DNA from: Mobilitalea sp.
Lineage (GTDB): Bacteria; Bacillota_A; Clostridia; Lachnospirales; Lachnospiraceae
Direction of reading: 5' to 3'
DNA: 9,505 nt
Assembly (NCBI GenBank): GCA_029974875.1
Contig: JARKQP010000897.1
Coordinates: forward strand, 1-9,505
The translations under genes and the position numbers were made by a program. Position 1 is the stretch's first letter, and the number at the start of each line of letters is the position of its first letter. Below the pieces are notes generated by a model. That model was not told where the DNA came from, did not search any database, and saw only the letters and a list, made by a program, of their open reading frames with translations. Positions 1-7,108 of this stretch are shown piece after piece.

Positions 1-536
1 GTTTTGGTAAAAACCTTTTCCGGGTGCTCCATGAAAAACAGGAGCAGCTTGTATTCCTTTGCACCAAGCTCAATCAGCCTGCCGGATCTATAGGCGCAGC
101 ACTTGTCCCTGTCTATGGATAGTTCCCCGTAGGCCAATGTCTCGGAGGCTGCCTCTTCCCGTGACAGGTATTCATTGCTTCTTCTCAGCTGCGCCCCTAC
201 CCGGGCAAGCAGCTCAGCCATGGAAAATGGCTTCACAAGATAGTCGTCAGCCCCGAGCCCAAGACCCAGCACCTTGTCCATATCCGCTGCCCTTGCAGTT
301 AAAAAAATGACCGGGATGGTACTGTATTCCCGGATTTTACGCAGGAGGTTAAATCCATCCAGAACCGGCATCATTACATCGAGTACGGCCAAATGAACCC
401 TGTGCGCCTGCAGCATATTCCAGGCCTCTTGCCCGTCCTTCGCCGCAAGGACCGAGTAGCCGCTCCCTTCCAGGTGTATTTTTAGCAGATTCCTGATATC
501 AGGTTCATCTTCAGCTATAAGAACTACCATTTTCAT
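1..536 (-). CDS. OmpR/PhoB-family response regulator (C-terminus cut by window edge)
   Basis: Transcription factor of a two-component system; 178 residues are visible and the frame is open through base 1. The N-terminal receiver domain (about residues 3-120) is complete. It has the acidic pair E9/D10, the phospho-acceptor D53 in LAVLDVMMP, T80 in IFLTA, and K102 in DDYLVKPF. After a linker (about 121-130) the start of a winged-helix DNA-binding domain is seen (about 131-178, including LGAKEYKLLLFF), so the family is OmpR/PhoB rather than NarL or LytR. The ATG at 536 is chosen because GGAGGG (548-553) lies 11 nt upstream; the ATG at 530 would be 17 nt away. A histidine kinase probably follows beyond base 1 (inference). 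The gene has its own promoter and lies downstream of the ABC operon on the same strand. The repeat array near 5819-5857 is a candidate target. Family assignment is firm; the signal sensed is unknown. Confidence 0.95.
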   Translation of the reverse strand, partial: MKMVVLIAEDEPDIRNLLKIHLEGSGYSVLAAKDGQEAWNMLQAHRVHLAVLDVMMPVLDGFNLLRKIREYSTIPVIFLTARAADMDKVLGLGLGADDYLVKPFSMAELLARVGAQLRRSNEYLSREEAASETLAYGELSIDRDKCCAYRSGRLIELGAKEYKLLLFFMEHPEKVFTK

Positions 537-573
537 AAGAATACCGTCCCTCCATCCGCTTTATATACTGTCA

Positions 574-602
574 ATTATAATAAAAAGCAATATGAATTAC
601 AA
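574..602 (-). promoter_or_regulatory. Sigma-A-type promoter of the response regulator gene
   Basis: On the minus strand TTGTAA (597-602) and a perfect TATAAT (574-579) are separated by 17 bp. The predicted start is near 567, giving a leader of about 31 nt that contains the GGAGGG ribosome site. It lies after the hairpin at 637-678, so the regulator can be transcribed independently of the ABC operon. Confidence 0.65.
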
Positions 603-623
603 GTATCCACAGGCTGCTTCACC

Positions 624-710
624 GGTCATAAACTAGAACAAGTGTCCAAAAGGAGTTTCCATCCTTCGGACACTTGTTATAGGTCATATCTGTTATATCA
701 AAAACTAGAA
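624..710. repeat. Split direct repeat flanking the hairpin
   Basis: GGTCATA occurs at 624-630 and 682-688, and AAACTAGAA occurs at 630-638 and 702-710. In the left copy the two words overlap as GGTCATAAACTAGAA; in the right copy they are separated by 13 nt. The hairpin lies between the copies. This may be a degraded duplication or chance in an AT-rich spacer. Confidence 0.35.
637..678 (-). terminator. Strong hairpin after the ABC operon, probable weak-tract terminator
   Basis: An 11-bp perfect inverted repeat (AACAAGTGTCC at 637-647 and its complement at 668-678) encloses a second 5-bp pairing (AAGGA/TCCTT) with a 7-nt loop, giving about 16 pairs with a small bulge. It starts about 43 nt past the permease stop codon and precedes the regulator promoter, which is where an operon terminator belongs. 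The run after the stem on the minus strand (CTAGTTTATG) is only weakly T-rich, so termination is likely but not certain. It could instead be an RNA-processing or stabilising stem, or a remnant of a small palindromic element. Confidence 0.45.
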
Positions 711-720
711 ATAAACATTG

Positions 721-2049
721 TTAACCCTCTGTCTTCATCGCTTCAATTGCACTGATCCGGGTCGCACGCAGCGCCGGGAAATAGCCGGACAGCAGTCCCA
801 CCGCAACGGAAATAGCCAGCGATACAAAAGGTAAATAGAAGGGTATAATGGAGTATTTTGTATCCGCCATCTCATTCAGATAGCCCCCGGACATCAGGGC
901 ACCAAATACGGGTCCCCCATAGGTATTAAGCAGGAAGGAAGCAATATATCCAAGGGCAATCCCTACAAGCCCTCCAAATAAACCGATCATTGCCGCCTCG
1001 AATAAAAAGAGGTTCCTGATATCCCTGACTGTACAGCCGAGCACCTTCATAACGCCGATCTCCTTCGTCCTCTCATATATGGACATAATCATCGTATTGG
1101 CGATGTTGATTGCGGATACTACCATGGCTACCGCACCCAGGATACCGATCACGATTTGCATTGTTTTAGATGCATTTTTCAGGGGCTCCAGATATTGCAT
1201 CATACTGTAGGATTGATATCCTAATTCCTTAATCGCCTCCTGGACCTCCGTTACATTGTTCACATTATCTACATTCAGCTTAATCTGCTGGTACTCCTCG
1301 ATTGTCTTAATTGCTTTTTTGCGGTCTTCCAAGGATAGGGTATTGCAATACTTCATATAGATTTCCTTGAAATAATCAAGATCCATATAAGTATTCCAAT
1401 CATATTCACCATTGGTCCGGACCATCTTGGAAATATTCTTCATCGGCAGGCTGAATGCCTTCTTCTTCGGGTCTGGCTGGAAATCATTAAACTGCAGCTC
1501 AACCTTTGACTTTTGCATATCGATCTGCTTTTGGGAATTTCCCCTGGAATATGGATCATAAAAGCCATAGGGTTGGTCACTTCCGAAGATAATCTGCGTT
1601 TTATCCTCCTCAGAAGGGTAACTCCCATAGTCCAGCGCCGGGAAATCAAAGGCCTCAAATACACTGGCATCCATGGCCGTGATGTTAATCCAGCTCTGAT
1701 ACTTTCCACTAATCAGTGTGGCACTTTTATTAACCGCCGGCGATACTGCACGGACATGCTTGATCGCCCTGAGCTGCTCCACCAGGTGGTCATCCAGCTT
1801 CTGTTCCTTACTACTGACCCATCTGCCGTCATCGTCAAATATATCAGCCTGGGTATTCACCGTAATTGTAGTAATACCGCCCTGCTGCATGACCTGGGAA
1901 TCAAAATTGCTCTCCATCCCTTTTCCGATCGATATTACGATAATAATGGATAAGGAGCCGATAATAACACCGATTACGGTTAATACTGTCCTGGCTTTTC
2001 TGCGGGACAGGCTCCTTAACCCCATTTTGAATAAATCGCTAATCTTCAT
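721..2049 (-). CDS. MacB/FtsX-type ABC transporter permease
   Basis: Membrane subunit of an ABC transporter, 442 residues. TM1 is at about 21-42, right after a basic SRRKAR segment. A large extracytoplasmic domain of the MacB_PCD type follows (about 45-295). Three C-terminal spans lie at about 298-320, 350-374 and 400-425. Family marks are ERTKEIGVMKVLGC after TM2, which is the coupling region toward the ATPase, and the terminal ALRATRISAIEAMK. The frame is open 29 codons further upstream, but the start at 2049 is preferred. It begins the conserved MKISDLFKMGLRSL N-terminus, has AAGGA about 12 nt upstream, and overlaps the preceding gene by 11 nt, which suggests translational coupling. MacB-type proteins drive conformational work across the membrane (efflux, lipoprotein release, peptide resistance, signalling) rather than classical import. 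With one permease gene, a homodimer with two ATPase copies is expected. The substrate is unknown. Confidence 0.93.
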   Translation of the reverse strand: MKISDLFKMGLRSLSRRKARTVLTVIGVIIGSLSIIIVISIGKGMESNFDSQVMQQGGITTITVNTQADIFDDDGRWVSSKEQKLDDHLVEQLRAIKHVRAVSPAVNKSATLISGKYQSWINITAMDASVFEAFDFPALDYGSYPSEEDKTQIIFGSDQPYGFYDPYSRGNSQKQIDMQKSKVELQFNDFQPDPKKKAFSLPMKNISKMVRTNGEYDWNTYMDLDYFKEIYMKYCNTLSLEDRKKAIKTIEEYQQIKLNVDNVNNVTEVQEAIKELGYQSYSMMQYLEPLKNASKTMQIVIGILGAVAMVVSAINIANTMIMSIYERTKEIGVMKVLGCTVRDIRNLFLFEAAMIGLFGGLVGIALGYIASFLLNTYGGPVFGALMSGGYLNEMADTKYSIIPFYLPFVSLAISVAVGLLSGYFPALRATRISAIEAMKTEG

Positions 2050-2335
2050 ATAGCTCAATTCCTTTTTTGATTTTTCTCTTGGCCAGTAAGATCCCAAGAG
2101 CCACACTAACAAGCAGCACAGCTGCCGAAATACCAATTACAAAGGGCCATGAGGACAACAACGGATCCTTTGCGGAAGGCACACCCATCTCTGTATTCAT
2201 GCCGCCCTCCGTATACATACCATCTTCCGTATATACACCGCCATCCCCGCCACTCACCACCACATTGCCTGCAGCTGCCTCAAGAGACACTACAGTGAGG
2301 GGCGCTATATTTAATCCGGTCATATTTAACTCCAT
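2039..2335 (-). CDS. Small single-span membrane protein of the ABC operon, unrecognised family
   Basis: 98 residues; I do not recognise a family. Residues 1-33 are mildly hydrophobic and lack a classical signal peptide. Residues 34-51 are three imperfect hexapeptides (VYTEDG, MYTEGG, MNTEMG). A Pro/Lys/Asp spacer leads to one transmembrane helix at about 64-86, then a basic tail (KRKIKKG) that should be cytoplasmic, giving N-out/C-in topology. The start at 2335 has a good GGAGGAG 9 nt upstream. The gene begins 44 nt after the CARDB-protein stop, and its end overlaps the permease start, so it is very probably a true operon member. Its spacer-helix-basic-tail layout echoes the C-terminus of the upstream CARDB protein. 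It could be an accessory subunit of the transporter or a decayed relative of that protein. Confidence 0.75.
   Translation of the reverse strand: MELNMTGLNIAPLTVVSLEAAAGNVVVSGGDGGVYTEDGMYTEGGMNTEMGVPSAKDPLLSSWPFVIGISAAVLLVSVALGILLAKRKIKKGIELYED
2183..2236 (-). repeat. Three 18-nt coding repeats (hexapeptide Y/N-T-E-x-G type)
   Basis: Three consecutive in-frame 18-nt units encode VYTEDG, MYTEGG and MNTEMG. The DNA is also similar between units (TATACGGAAGATGG, TATACGGAGGGCGG, AATACAGAGATGG), which points to recent tandem duplication rather than convergence of protein sequence. Confidence 0.7.
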
Positions 2336-2379
2336 ACTTCTCTACTCCTCCATTCAATGTCCAGAACTCTTGCCTTCTG

Positions 2380-4830
2380 TTAATACTGTTCTTCTTCCTT
2401 TTTGCGAAGCTTTGCTTTATAGGCACTTATTATAATCTTTCTGGTAACCGGTACTGCTATTACAAAGATAGCAACCTGGATAAGGATGAATACCCAAAGT
2501 TTCAGGATTGGTGCCTTTGCTACCGGCCCAGGATTAAACACTTCACCGGAACCGTCCCCTGGCATACTCGGATCAATAATGGGTGCTCCCATTACATCAG
2601 CTGTAAACTCCTTTGTAAAATCAATGGTATCACCATTACTGTCCTCATAGGTTATCTTCAAAACCCCGTTAGCTGTCCCTTCCATATTTGGTATAGCCTC
2701 AAATTCAACATAGGAGGAGGTTCCTGCCGCTACATTTCCTATAAAGTACATATTGCCATCGGACTTTGTAAAATCGCCCTCTACCGTTGCAATAACATTG
2801 TTCAGCTGGGATTTGCCCATATTATAGAATTCGAAGGAGAGATATGCAGGATTACCTGCCGTAACCATTCCCTCCCAGGAATACACATTCACATTATCAA
2901 CCACCGGCCTTGCATTTTCAACGGCCTGGAGATTCAGCTTCTCCGTCTTGGACTCACCAATTTCGCCTGTGGTGGGATTGGGCTCCGCACCATCATATTC
3001 ATAGTCGATGGTGATGTCAAGGGGATATGCTTTGGTGGTCGCATCAGACTTTACCTTCATTTCCAGGGTCTTTGAAACGGTCTCACCGGGATTTATCTTC
3101 TCAATAAAAAAGCTGTTGCTGCCCTGGGTAGGGCTAAAAATATTATCTGCCTGGGACAGCGTCACCGTAATATTCTTGGCCGCTACCCTTCCATTGGTAT
3201 TATACAGGTCAAAGGTAAAATTAAAGGCAGCGCCGGCGCGGAGCTCTTCCACATCCGCATAATACTTACTTACGATAATCTTTGGCTTACTTATGCTTAC
3301 CTCATCATTTTTTACATTCAGGATCGGAATCACAGCCGTCCCTTCACCGCCGCTGTAGCTGTATTTTACCGTTATGGTATTGACACCCTCTACAATGGTT
3401 TCTGAAACAATCAGCGGTATCTTTACCTGGACCGCCTTGCCCGCCTCCAGCTCTTCAAAATACTGGTACGGCTCTGACAGCACCGGGATAAAGGTGGCCG
3501 ATGTAAGCCCCTCCGTAGAAATCTTTAAATCCTTTACCGTAACGGAGCCTTTATTTTTTACGTCAAAGGTTACTACTACCTTGTCTCCTGCCTCAGGCTG
3601 CTGGGGAGACTGGGTTACATTGCTAATGACAATATCCGTACTGCCGGAGGTGGCAGTTGCCTTTACATCCACATAAACCGTATTCGTCAGACTGAGGATA
3701 TTCCCCTTCTCGTCCGTATAGGTAACATTTAACTTTATTGTTTTTAATCCGCCGGTTGCGTATTTGGATACGGACAACGGTATGACGACAGTCTTTATTT
3801 CTTCGACATCAACTGTATCTGCACTGCTGATGCCATCCGTATAATAGCCCTTCAGGATGCCGGTGGTATCAATACTGGAGCTGTCCACATCAACCAGGAC
3901 ATTCTCAGCATCCTTACCGCCGATGTTCATCAGGTTAAGCCTGATCTTGAAGGTATCGCCCGGATCTAAGCTGTCCGCCACGATGACACTGTCCACGACC
4001 AGCTTTGGCGTATCCTCATAGGTTGTATTCGCACTAAGGTTGACGGAAACATTATAGGTTGACGTCTTCGCCTCCCCGTCCGGTGTTTTATATGTAAAAT
4101 TAGCAGTTAAGCTCCTTCTTCCCGGTGTCGCTGACTCCAGGATCGTAACCGGCAGTACAAACTCCCGGTTGCCACCGGCCGTTAAATCCCCGACCCTAAT
4201 CTGCTTCGCAGTATAGCCTTCTTCTATGCCGTCCCCGTAATTCATGGTAAGATAAACGCTCTTGGCATCTATTTCCCCTTCATTCTTAACCGCAAAGGAG
4301 ATATTAGAATCACTGCCTACGGCAGTGCTGCTTAAGGATGCATACCCAAGGGTCAGCTGGATTGGTGTTTTTTCCACAATCACCTTGATTTTCAGTGTTA
4401 AGGTCACTTCCTTGTCCTCGTCTGGAGCATCCCAACTGGTTTTGGTATACCGGAACCTGACGGTAACCGGATAGGTTCCGATGCTTGCCGTCTCACTCAT
4501 TTTCACGTCAAATTCCAGGTTTGACTGTATAACATCAGAAACATTTAACACCCTGCTATTTCCTACGGTTATGTAAGGCTCTGAACAGGTAAAGGGCTGT
4601 ACTACCGCCGCATCCGTCACAAAATCTATCTTGGGCATTACAATGTATTCCCCGTCTGCCATGATCGGAATCCTAAAATGCGTTGTCTGTCCCGGAGCCG
4701 CTATTAATTCCTGGCTGCCAATTACTTTAATTGATGTGCCTGCCGCTTTAACCTGATAATCCGTACCACCCATTCCTGTTGCTGCCATTACAAGCGCCAA
4801 TAGCACAATTAATATCTTCTTCGTCCTCAT
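2380..4830 (-). CDS. Secreted, membrane-anchored CARDB/Ig-like repeat protein
   Basis: 816 residues, related by pattern to COG1361 'S-layer-like' and CARDB-domain proteins. A signal peptide is clear: RTKK followed by a hydrophobic core (about 6-20), with possible cleavage near VKAA at 27-30. An N-terminal beta-rich domain (about 33-153) is followed by five Ig-like repeats of 105-120 residues (about 157-265, 275-390, 398-507, 515-637, 641-748). Each repeat has the same course: an opening strand, then G/AGD or AGxxF, then 'F.l.N.G...a.nv', then 'L..G......pl.v', then a closing 'ItyeY.d..G' strand. A Gly/Pro linker (about 749-773), one helix (about 776-797) and a basic tail (to 816) anchor it outside the cell. 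AAGGGG lies 7 nt before the start. It sits between the ATPase and permease genes, so it is probably a dedicated extracellular partner of the transporter: substrate binder, adaptor or wall-spanning stalk (inference). No enzymatic motif is visible, and only one Cys is seen (C82). Confidence 0.9.
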   Translation of the reverse strand: MRTKKILIVLLALVMAATGMGGTDYQVKAAGTSIKVIGSQELIAAPGQTTHFRIPIMADGEYIVMPKIDFVTDAAVVQPFTCSEPYITVGNSRVLNVSDVIQSNLEFDVKMSETASIGTYPVTVRFRYTKTSWDAPDEDKEVTLTLKIKVIVEKTPIQLTLGYASLSSTAVGSDSNISFAVKNEGEIDAKSVYLTMNYGDGIEEGYTAKQIRVGDLTAGGNREFVLPVTILESATPGRRSLTANFTYKTPDGEAKTSTYNVSVNLSANTTYEDTPKLVVDSVIVADSLDPGDTFKIRLNLMNIGGKDAENVLVDVDSSSIDTTGILKGYYTDGISSADTVDVEEIKTVVIPLSVSKYATGGLKTIKLNVTYTDEKGNILSLTNTVYVDVKATATSGSTDIVISNVTQSPQQPEAGDKVVVTFDVKNKGSVTVKDLKISTEGLTSATFIPVLSEPYQYFEELEAGKAVQVKIPLIVSETIVEGVNTITVKYSYSGGEGTAVIPILNVKNDEVSISKPKIIVSKYYADVEELRAGAAFNFTFDLYNTNGRVAAKNITVTLSQADNIFSPTQGSNSFFIEKINPGETVSKTLEMKVKSDATTKAYPLDITIDYEYDGAEPNPTTGEIGESKTEKLNLQAVENARPVVDNVNVYSWEGMVTAGNPAYLSFEFYNMGKSQLNNVIATVEGDFTKSDGNMYFIGNVAAGTSSYVEFEAIPNMEGTANGVLKITYEDSNGDTIDFTKEFTADVMGAPIIDPSMPGDGSGEVFNPGPVAKAPILKLWVFILIQVAIFVIAVPVTRKIIISAYKAKLRKKEEEQY

Positions 4831-4905
4831 CCTTTTACCCCTTTGCTTCCTTTCATTTCAGTTTTTATTTTTTATGAAAACCCATAAAACCTGTTTTCAT
4901 TTTTT

Positions 4906-4934
4906 ATAATATGAATAAAAACCTGTAACGCCAA
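4906..4934 (-). promoter_or_regulatory. Possible internal promoter before the CARDB protein gene
   Basis: In the 121-nt AT-rich gap after the ATPase gene, TTGGCG (4929-4934) and TATTAT (4906-4911) are 17 bp apart on the minus strand. The -10 matches 5 of 6 positions but the -35 only 3 of 6. AAAACCTGT occurs twice nearby (4886-4894 and 4917-4925). The gap is unusually long for this operon, so extra expression of the exoprotein from here is plausible but unproven. Confidence 0.3.
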
Positions 4935-4951
4935 TTTCCATTCATCCAGTA

Positions 4952-5716
4952 TTACGACACTTCTTCCACGGTTTCACCGGGCTGCCCGGATGTCCCCTGG
5001 GGCGGTTCACCCTTTTGTACCACCTCAATCCTTTCTATCTTTCCGTCAAAGATATGGATGATACGGTCAGCATATTCTGCCAGCTTCCGGTCATGGGTTA
5101 CCATAACGATGGTCTGGTGGTTTGTCTTTGCCATCTCCCTAATCAAATCCATAACCTCCTTGGAGGTCTTAGAATCCAGATTACCCGTGGGCTCATCGGC
5201 AAATACGATCTCCGGATTCGCCACAAAGGCTCTGGCAATGCCCACCCTTTGCTGCTGTCCGCCGCTCATTTCCTTCGGCTTATGCCTCAGCCTGGGGCCA
5301 AGACCTACCTTGACCAGCATATCCTTTGCCATCTTCCTTCTTTTTTTTGCCGGTATCTTCTTAAAGATTAAGGGGAGCTCCACATTCTCCAAGGCAGTCA
5401 TCATATTGAGCAGGTTATAGGACTGGAACACAAAGCCCAGATTATTCTGCCTGAATTTTGCCAGGCCCTTCTCCCCCATCTTGCGTATGTTGCTGCCCTT
5501 GATGACGATTTGCCCGGAGGTTAGCTTCTCAATCCCGGCCATCAGATTTAACAAAGTAGATTTACCGGAGCCTGATACGCCATACAGACAACAGAATTCA
5601 CCCTTTTTAATGGTAAAGCTGACATCATCCACCGCGCAGATCCGTTCCTTTCCCATCCGGTAAATCTTTTTCACATTTTTCACTTCAATTATGTTTTCGG
5701 ATATATTGTTGTCCAT
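4952..5716 (-). CDS. ABC transporter ATP-binding protein, MacB/LolD type
   Basis: Cytoplasmic ATPase that powers the permease encoded two genes downstream of its neighbour; 254 residues. All catalytic motifs are intact: Walker A GVSGSGKST (46-54), Q-loop Q98 in FVFQSYNLL, signature MSGGQQQR (150-157), Walker B IVFADE (170-175, catalytic E175), D-loop NLD (179-181) and switch H208 in VTHDR. The stretch NLLNMMTALENVELPL after the Q-loop is typical of the LolD/MacB/FtsE subfamily. The C-terminal tail (about 235-254) is Gly/Pro/Glu-rich and looks unstructured. The ATG at 5716 is preferred because GGAG sits 6 nt upstream; the frame is open to an ATG at 5746 that has no ribosome site, and an ATG at 5728 is also possible. 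First gene of the operon, preceded by the promoter and repeat array described separately. Confidence 0.95.
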   Translation of the reverse strand: MDNNISENIIEVKNVKKIYRMGKERICAVDDVSFTIKKGEFCCLYGVSGSGKSTLLNLMAGIEKLTSGQIVIKGSNIRKMGEKGLAKFRQNNLGFVFQSYNLLNMMTALENVELPLIFKKIPAKKRRKMAKDMLVKVGLGPRLRHKPKEMSGGQQQRVGIARAFVANPEIVFADEPTGNLDSKTSKEVMDLIREMAKTNHQTIVMVTHDRKLAEYADRIIHIFDGKIERIEVVQKGEPPQGTSGQPGETVEEVS

Positions 5717-5784
5717 TCTACACTCCATCCGCCCCTTTGGCGCCATGCCAAATAGTTTATGAAAGACCGGGTACAGTTTTCCTT

Positions 5785-5813
5785 AAAATAGTCTTAAATC
5801 TATGGTAACTCAA
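5785..5813 (-). promoter_or_regulatory. Promoter of the ABC operon
   Basis: On the minus strand TTGAGT (5808-5813) and TATTTT (5785-5790) are 17 bp apart, each matching 4 of 6 consensus positions. The predicted start is near 5778, giving a leader of about 60 nt to the ATPase ATG. A weak core promoter with a repeat array abutting its -35 side is what one expects of an activator-dependent promoter. Confidence 0.5.
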
Positions 5814-5818
5814 AAAGA

Positions 5819-5857
5819 TTACAAATTCATTACATAATTTCTTAAATTTTCCTTACA
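5819..5857 (+). promoter_or_regulatory. TTACA direct-repeat array, candidate OmpR/PhoB-type operator
   Basis: Read on the plus strand, TTACAA (5819), TTACAT (5830), TTAAAT (5842) and TTACAG (5853) start 11, 12 and 11 bp apart, close to one helical turn each. Two further TTAAA words, also 11 bp apart (5783 and 5794), overlap the core promoter. The array ends 6 bp from the -35 hexamer. Tandem half-sites at about 11-bp steps are the known binding mode of OmpR/PhoB-family regulators, for example the TTAACA-like repeats of Bacillus PhoP. The regulator at 1-536 is the obvious candidate (inference). The last unit also forms a TTACA-N4-TGTAA palindrome (5853-5866). AT-richness raises the risk of chance matches. 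Confidence 0.5.
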
Positions 5858-5887
5858 GTTTTGTAATAATTTGCTAGATCACGCTTT

Positions 5888-7108
5888 TTATGCCCTTTTT
5901 TCCGGATTTTTCTTCTCCTGGAGCTTCCTTTCCTGCGCCTTATATTCCAGGCGCCGGTCAACAAAGCGGACAAAGATCAATTTAATAAAAGCCCCGACCG
6001 GTACTGCCAGCAGCATACCAAGCAAGCCGCCGATGGCGCTGCCGATAATCAGGGAAACAATAACCACCAAAGGGTGGATCTGGATTGAGTTACTTAGCAG
6101 CTTCGGCCCTAAGATATTACCATCGATAAACTGGATGACAAATAACGCTATCATGGCAATAATCCAGGTTTTTAAATCACCTGTCACAAGGCAGGCCAAA
6201 GATGCGCTGATATAAGCAACAATCGGCCCCACATAGGGAATCAGGTTGCCGATTCCCGCCAGAATACCGATGATGATCGCAAATTTCACGCCGACAACCG
6301 TAAGGGTTATGCTTATGAGCAGTGCCATTACCAGGGCATCCGTAAGCTGGCCCCTGACATAGCCGGAAAACACTTCGTCCAGGTCACGGAGGATACCCAT
6401 GACCTTCCCGTTAAATTTGTCGCTGAATAATGCCTTCATAAATTTATTCAAAAAGTTGGTAAATATTTTACCGTCCAGCAAAAAATAAAATGCAATAATG
6501 AAGGCAAAAACCACGGTAGTAACCTGCCCGGACACATTCTTAACAGAATTGACCGTAGCATCCATAAAGCCTTTCAGTCCATTACCAATGGCACTAGCCA
6601 GGCTATCTACGTATTGCTTAAATTCCTGGGATTGGATATTTAACTGGTCCAGCAATTTTACAGTAGAATCATAAAATGAGGTCAGGTTGCTCGCATATAT
6701 CTTCGCCAGATTTGCAAAATCATCAAAATTTGCCAGCCTCACCTGATCCGTTACCGTATATACCAGAAGAGAGATTAGCCCTACCACTGCCACAAGTATT
6801 ACAAGCACGGAGGTCAACACCGCCCAGCTCCGGGGGTAAACAATACCGCGGAACAGCTTCCATTTTTTCAGCTTTTGGTATCGCCTTTCAAAAAAATCCA
6901 CCACTGGTTTTAAGATATAAGCAAAGGCAAAGCCAAGAATGACGGGCTTAATTACTGCGATTACCCAGTTAAGCTTTTCCATAACCACATGGGTAATCGC
7001 AGGCATATTTGTGATGATAAGCCCTAACAGGTATATAATAAGGCACGTTATAATAACATAGACCGATATTTGCGTGTACTTCTGGTTAAGTTTGTCTTTC
7101 CACCGCAT
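5888..7108 (-). CDS. AI-2E/PerM family membrane transporter
   Basis: 406-residue polytopic membrane protein of the AI-2E transporter family (COG0628, PerM-like). Hydrophobic spans are seen at about 13-35, 48-68, 92-115 and 196-213. A dense C-terminal cluster (about 255-385) carries the family hallmarks NLIPYVGPIVAYI, then DGNILGPKLLSNSIQIHPL and GGLLGMLLAVPVGAFIKLI. The region about 116-195 is a polar domain between spans, also usual in the family. Members have been linked to autoinducer-2 export, ion/proton antiport or unknown permease roles; the true substrate here cannot be told, so the family name should not be read as a function. The ATG overlaps the kinase-like gene's stop (TAATG). The only ribosome site, AGGAGG, lies about 15 nt upstream, farther than usual, so translation is probably coupled. 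The C-terminal tail is highly charged (Lys/Glu/Arg). No terminator hairpin is visible after the stop. Confidence 0.93.
   Translation of the reverse strand: MRWKDKLNQKYTQISVYVIITCLIIYLLGLIITNMPAITHVVMEKLNWVIAVIKPVILGFAFAYILKPVVDFFERRYQKLKKWKLFRGIVYPRSWAVLTSVLVILVAVVGLISLLVYTVTDQVRLANFDDFANLAKIYASNLTSFYDSTVKLLDQLNIQSQEFKQYVDSLASAIGNGLKGFMDATVNSVKNVSGQVTTVVFAFIIAFYFLLDGKIFTNFLNKFMKALFSDKFNGKVMGILRDLDEVFSGYVRGQLTDALVMALLISITLTVVGVKFAIIIGILAGIGNLIPYVGPIVAYISASLACLVTGDLKTWIIAMIALFVIQFIDGNILGPKLLSNSIQIHPLVVIVSLIIGSAIGGLLGMLLAVPVGAFIKLIFVRFVDRRLEYKAQERKLQEKKNPEKRA

Noticed and set aside
59..310. Plus-strand open frame of 83 codons
   Set aside because: Antisense to the response regulator, whose receiver motifs are intact; the translation is Pro/Arg-rich and shows no domain.
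1513..1953. Plus-strand open frame of 146 codons within the permease gene
   Set aside because: It is antisense to a well-supported permease with clear family motifs, has no recognisable domain, and overlaps other equally poor frames there.
2050..2136. N-terminal 29-codon extension of the permease
   Set aside because: It would overlap most of the end of the small gene in another frame, encodes no family sequence, and the ATG at 2049 fits the conserved N-terminus and has an AAGGA site.
4874..4905. Hairpin followed by a T-run on the plus strand, terminator-like
   Set aside because: No plus-strand gene ends near here, the stem is AT-rich, and on the transcribed minus strand the stem is followed by A-rich sequence, so it would not terminate the operon.
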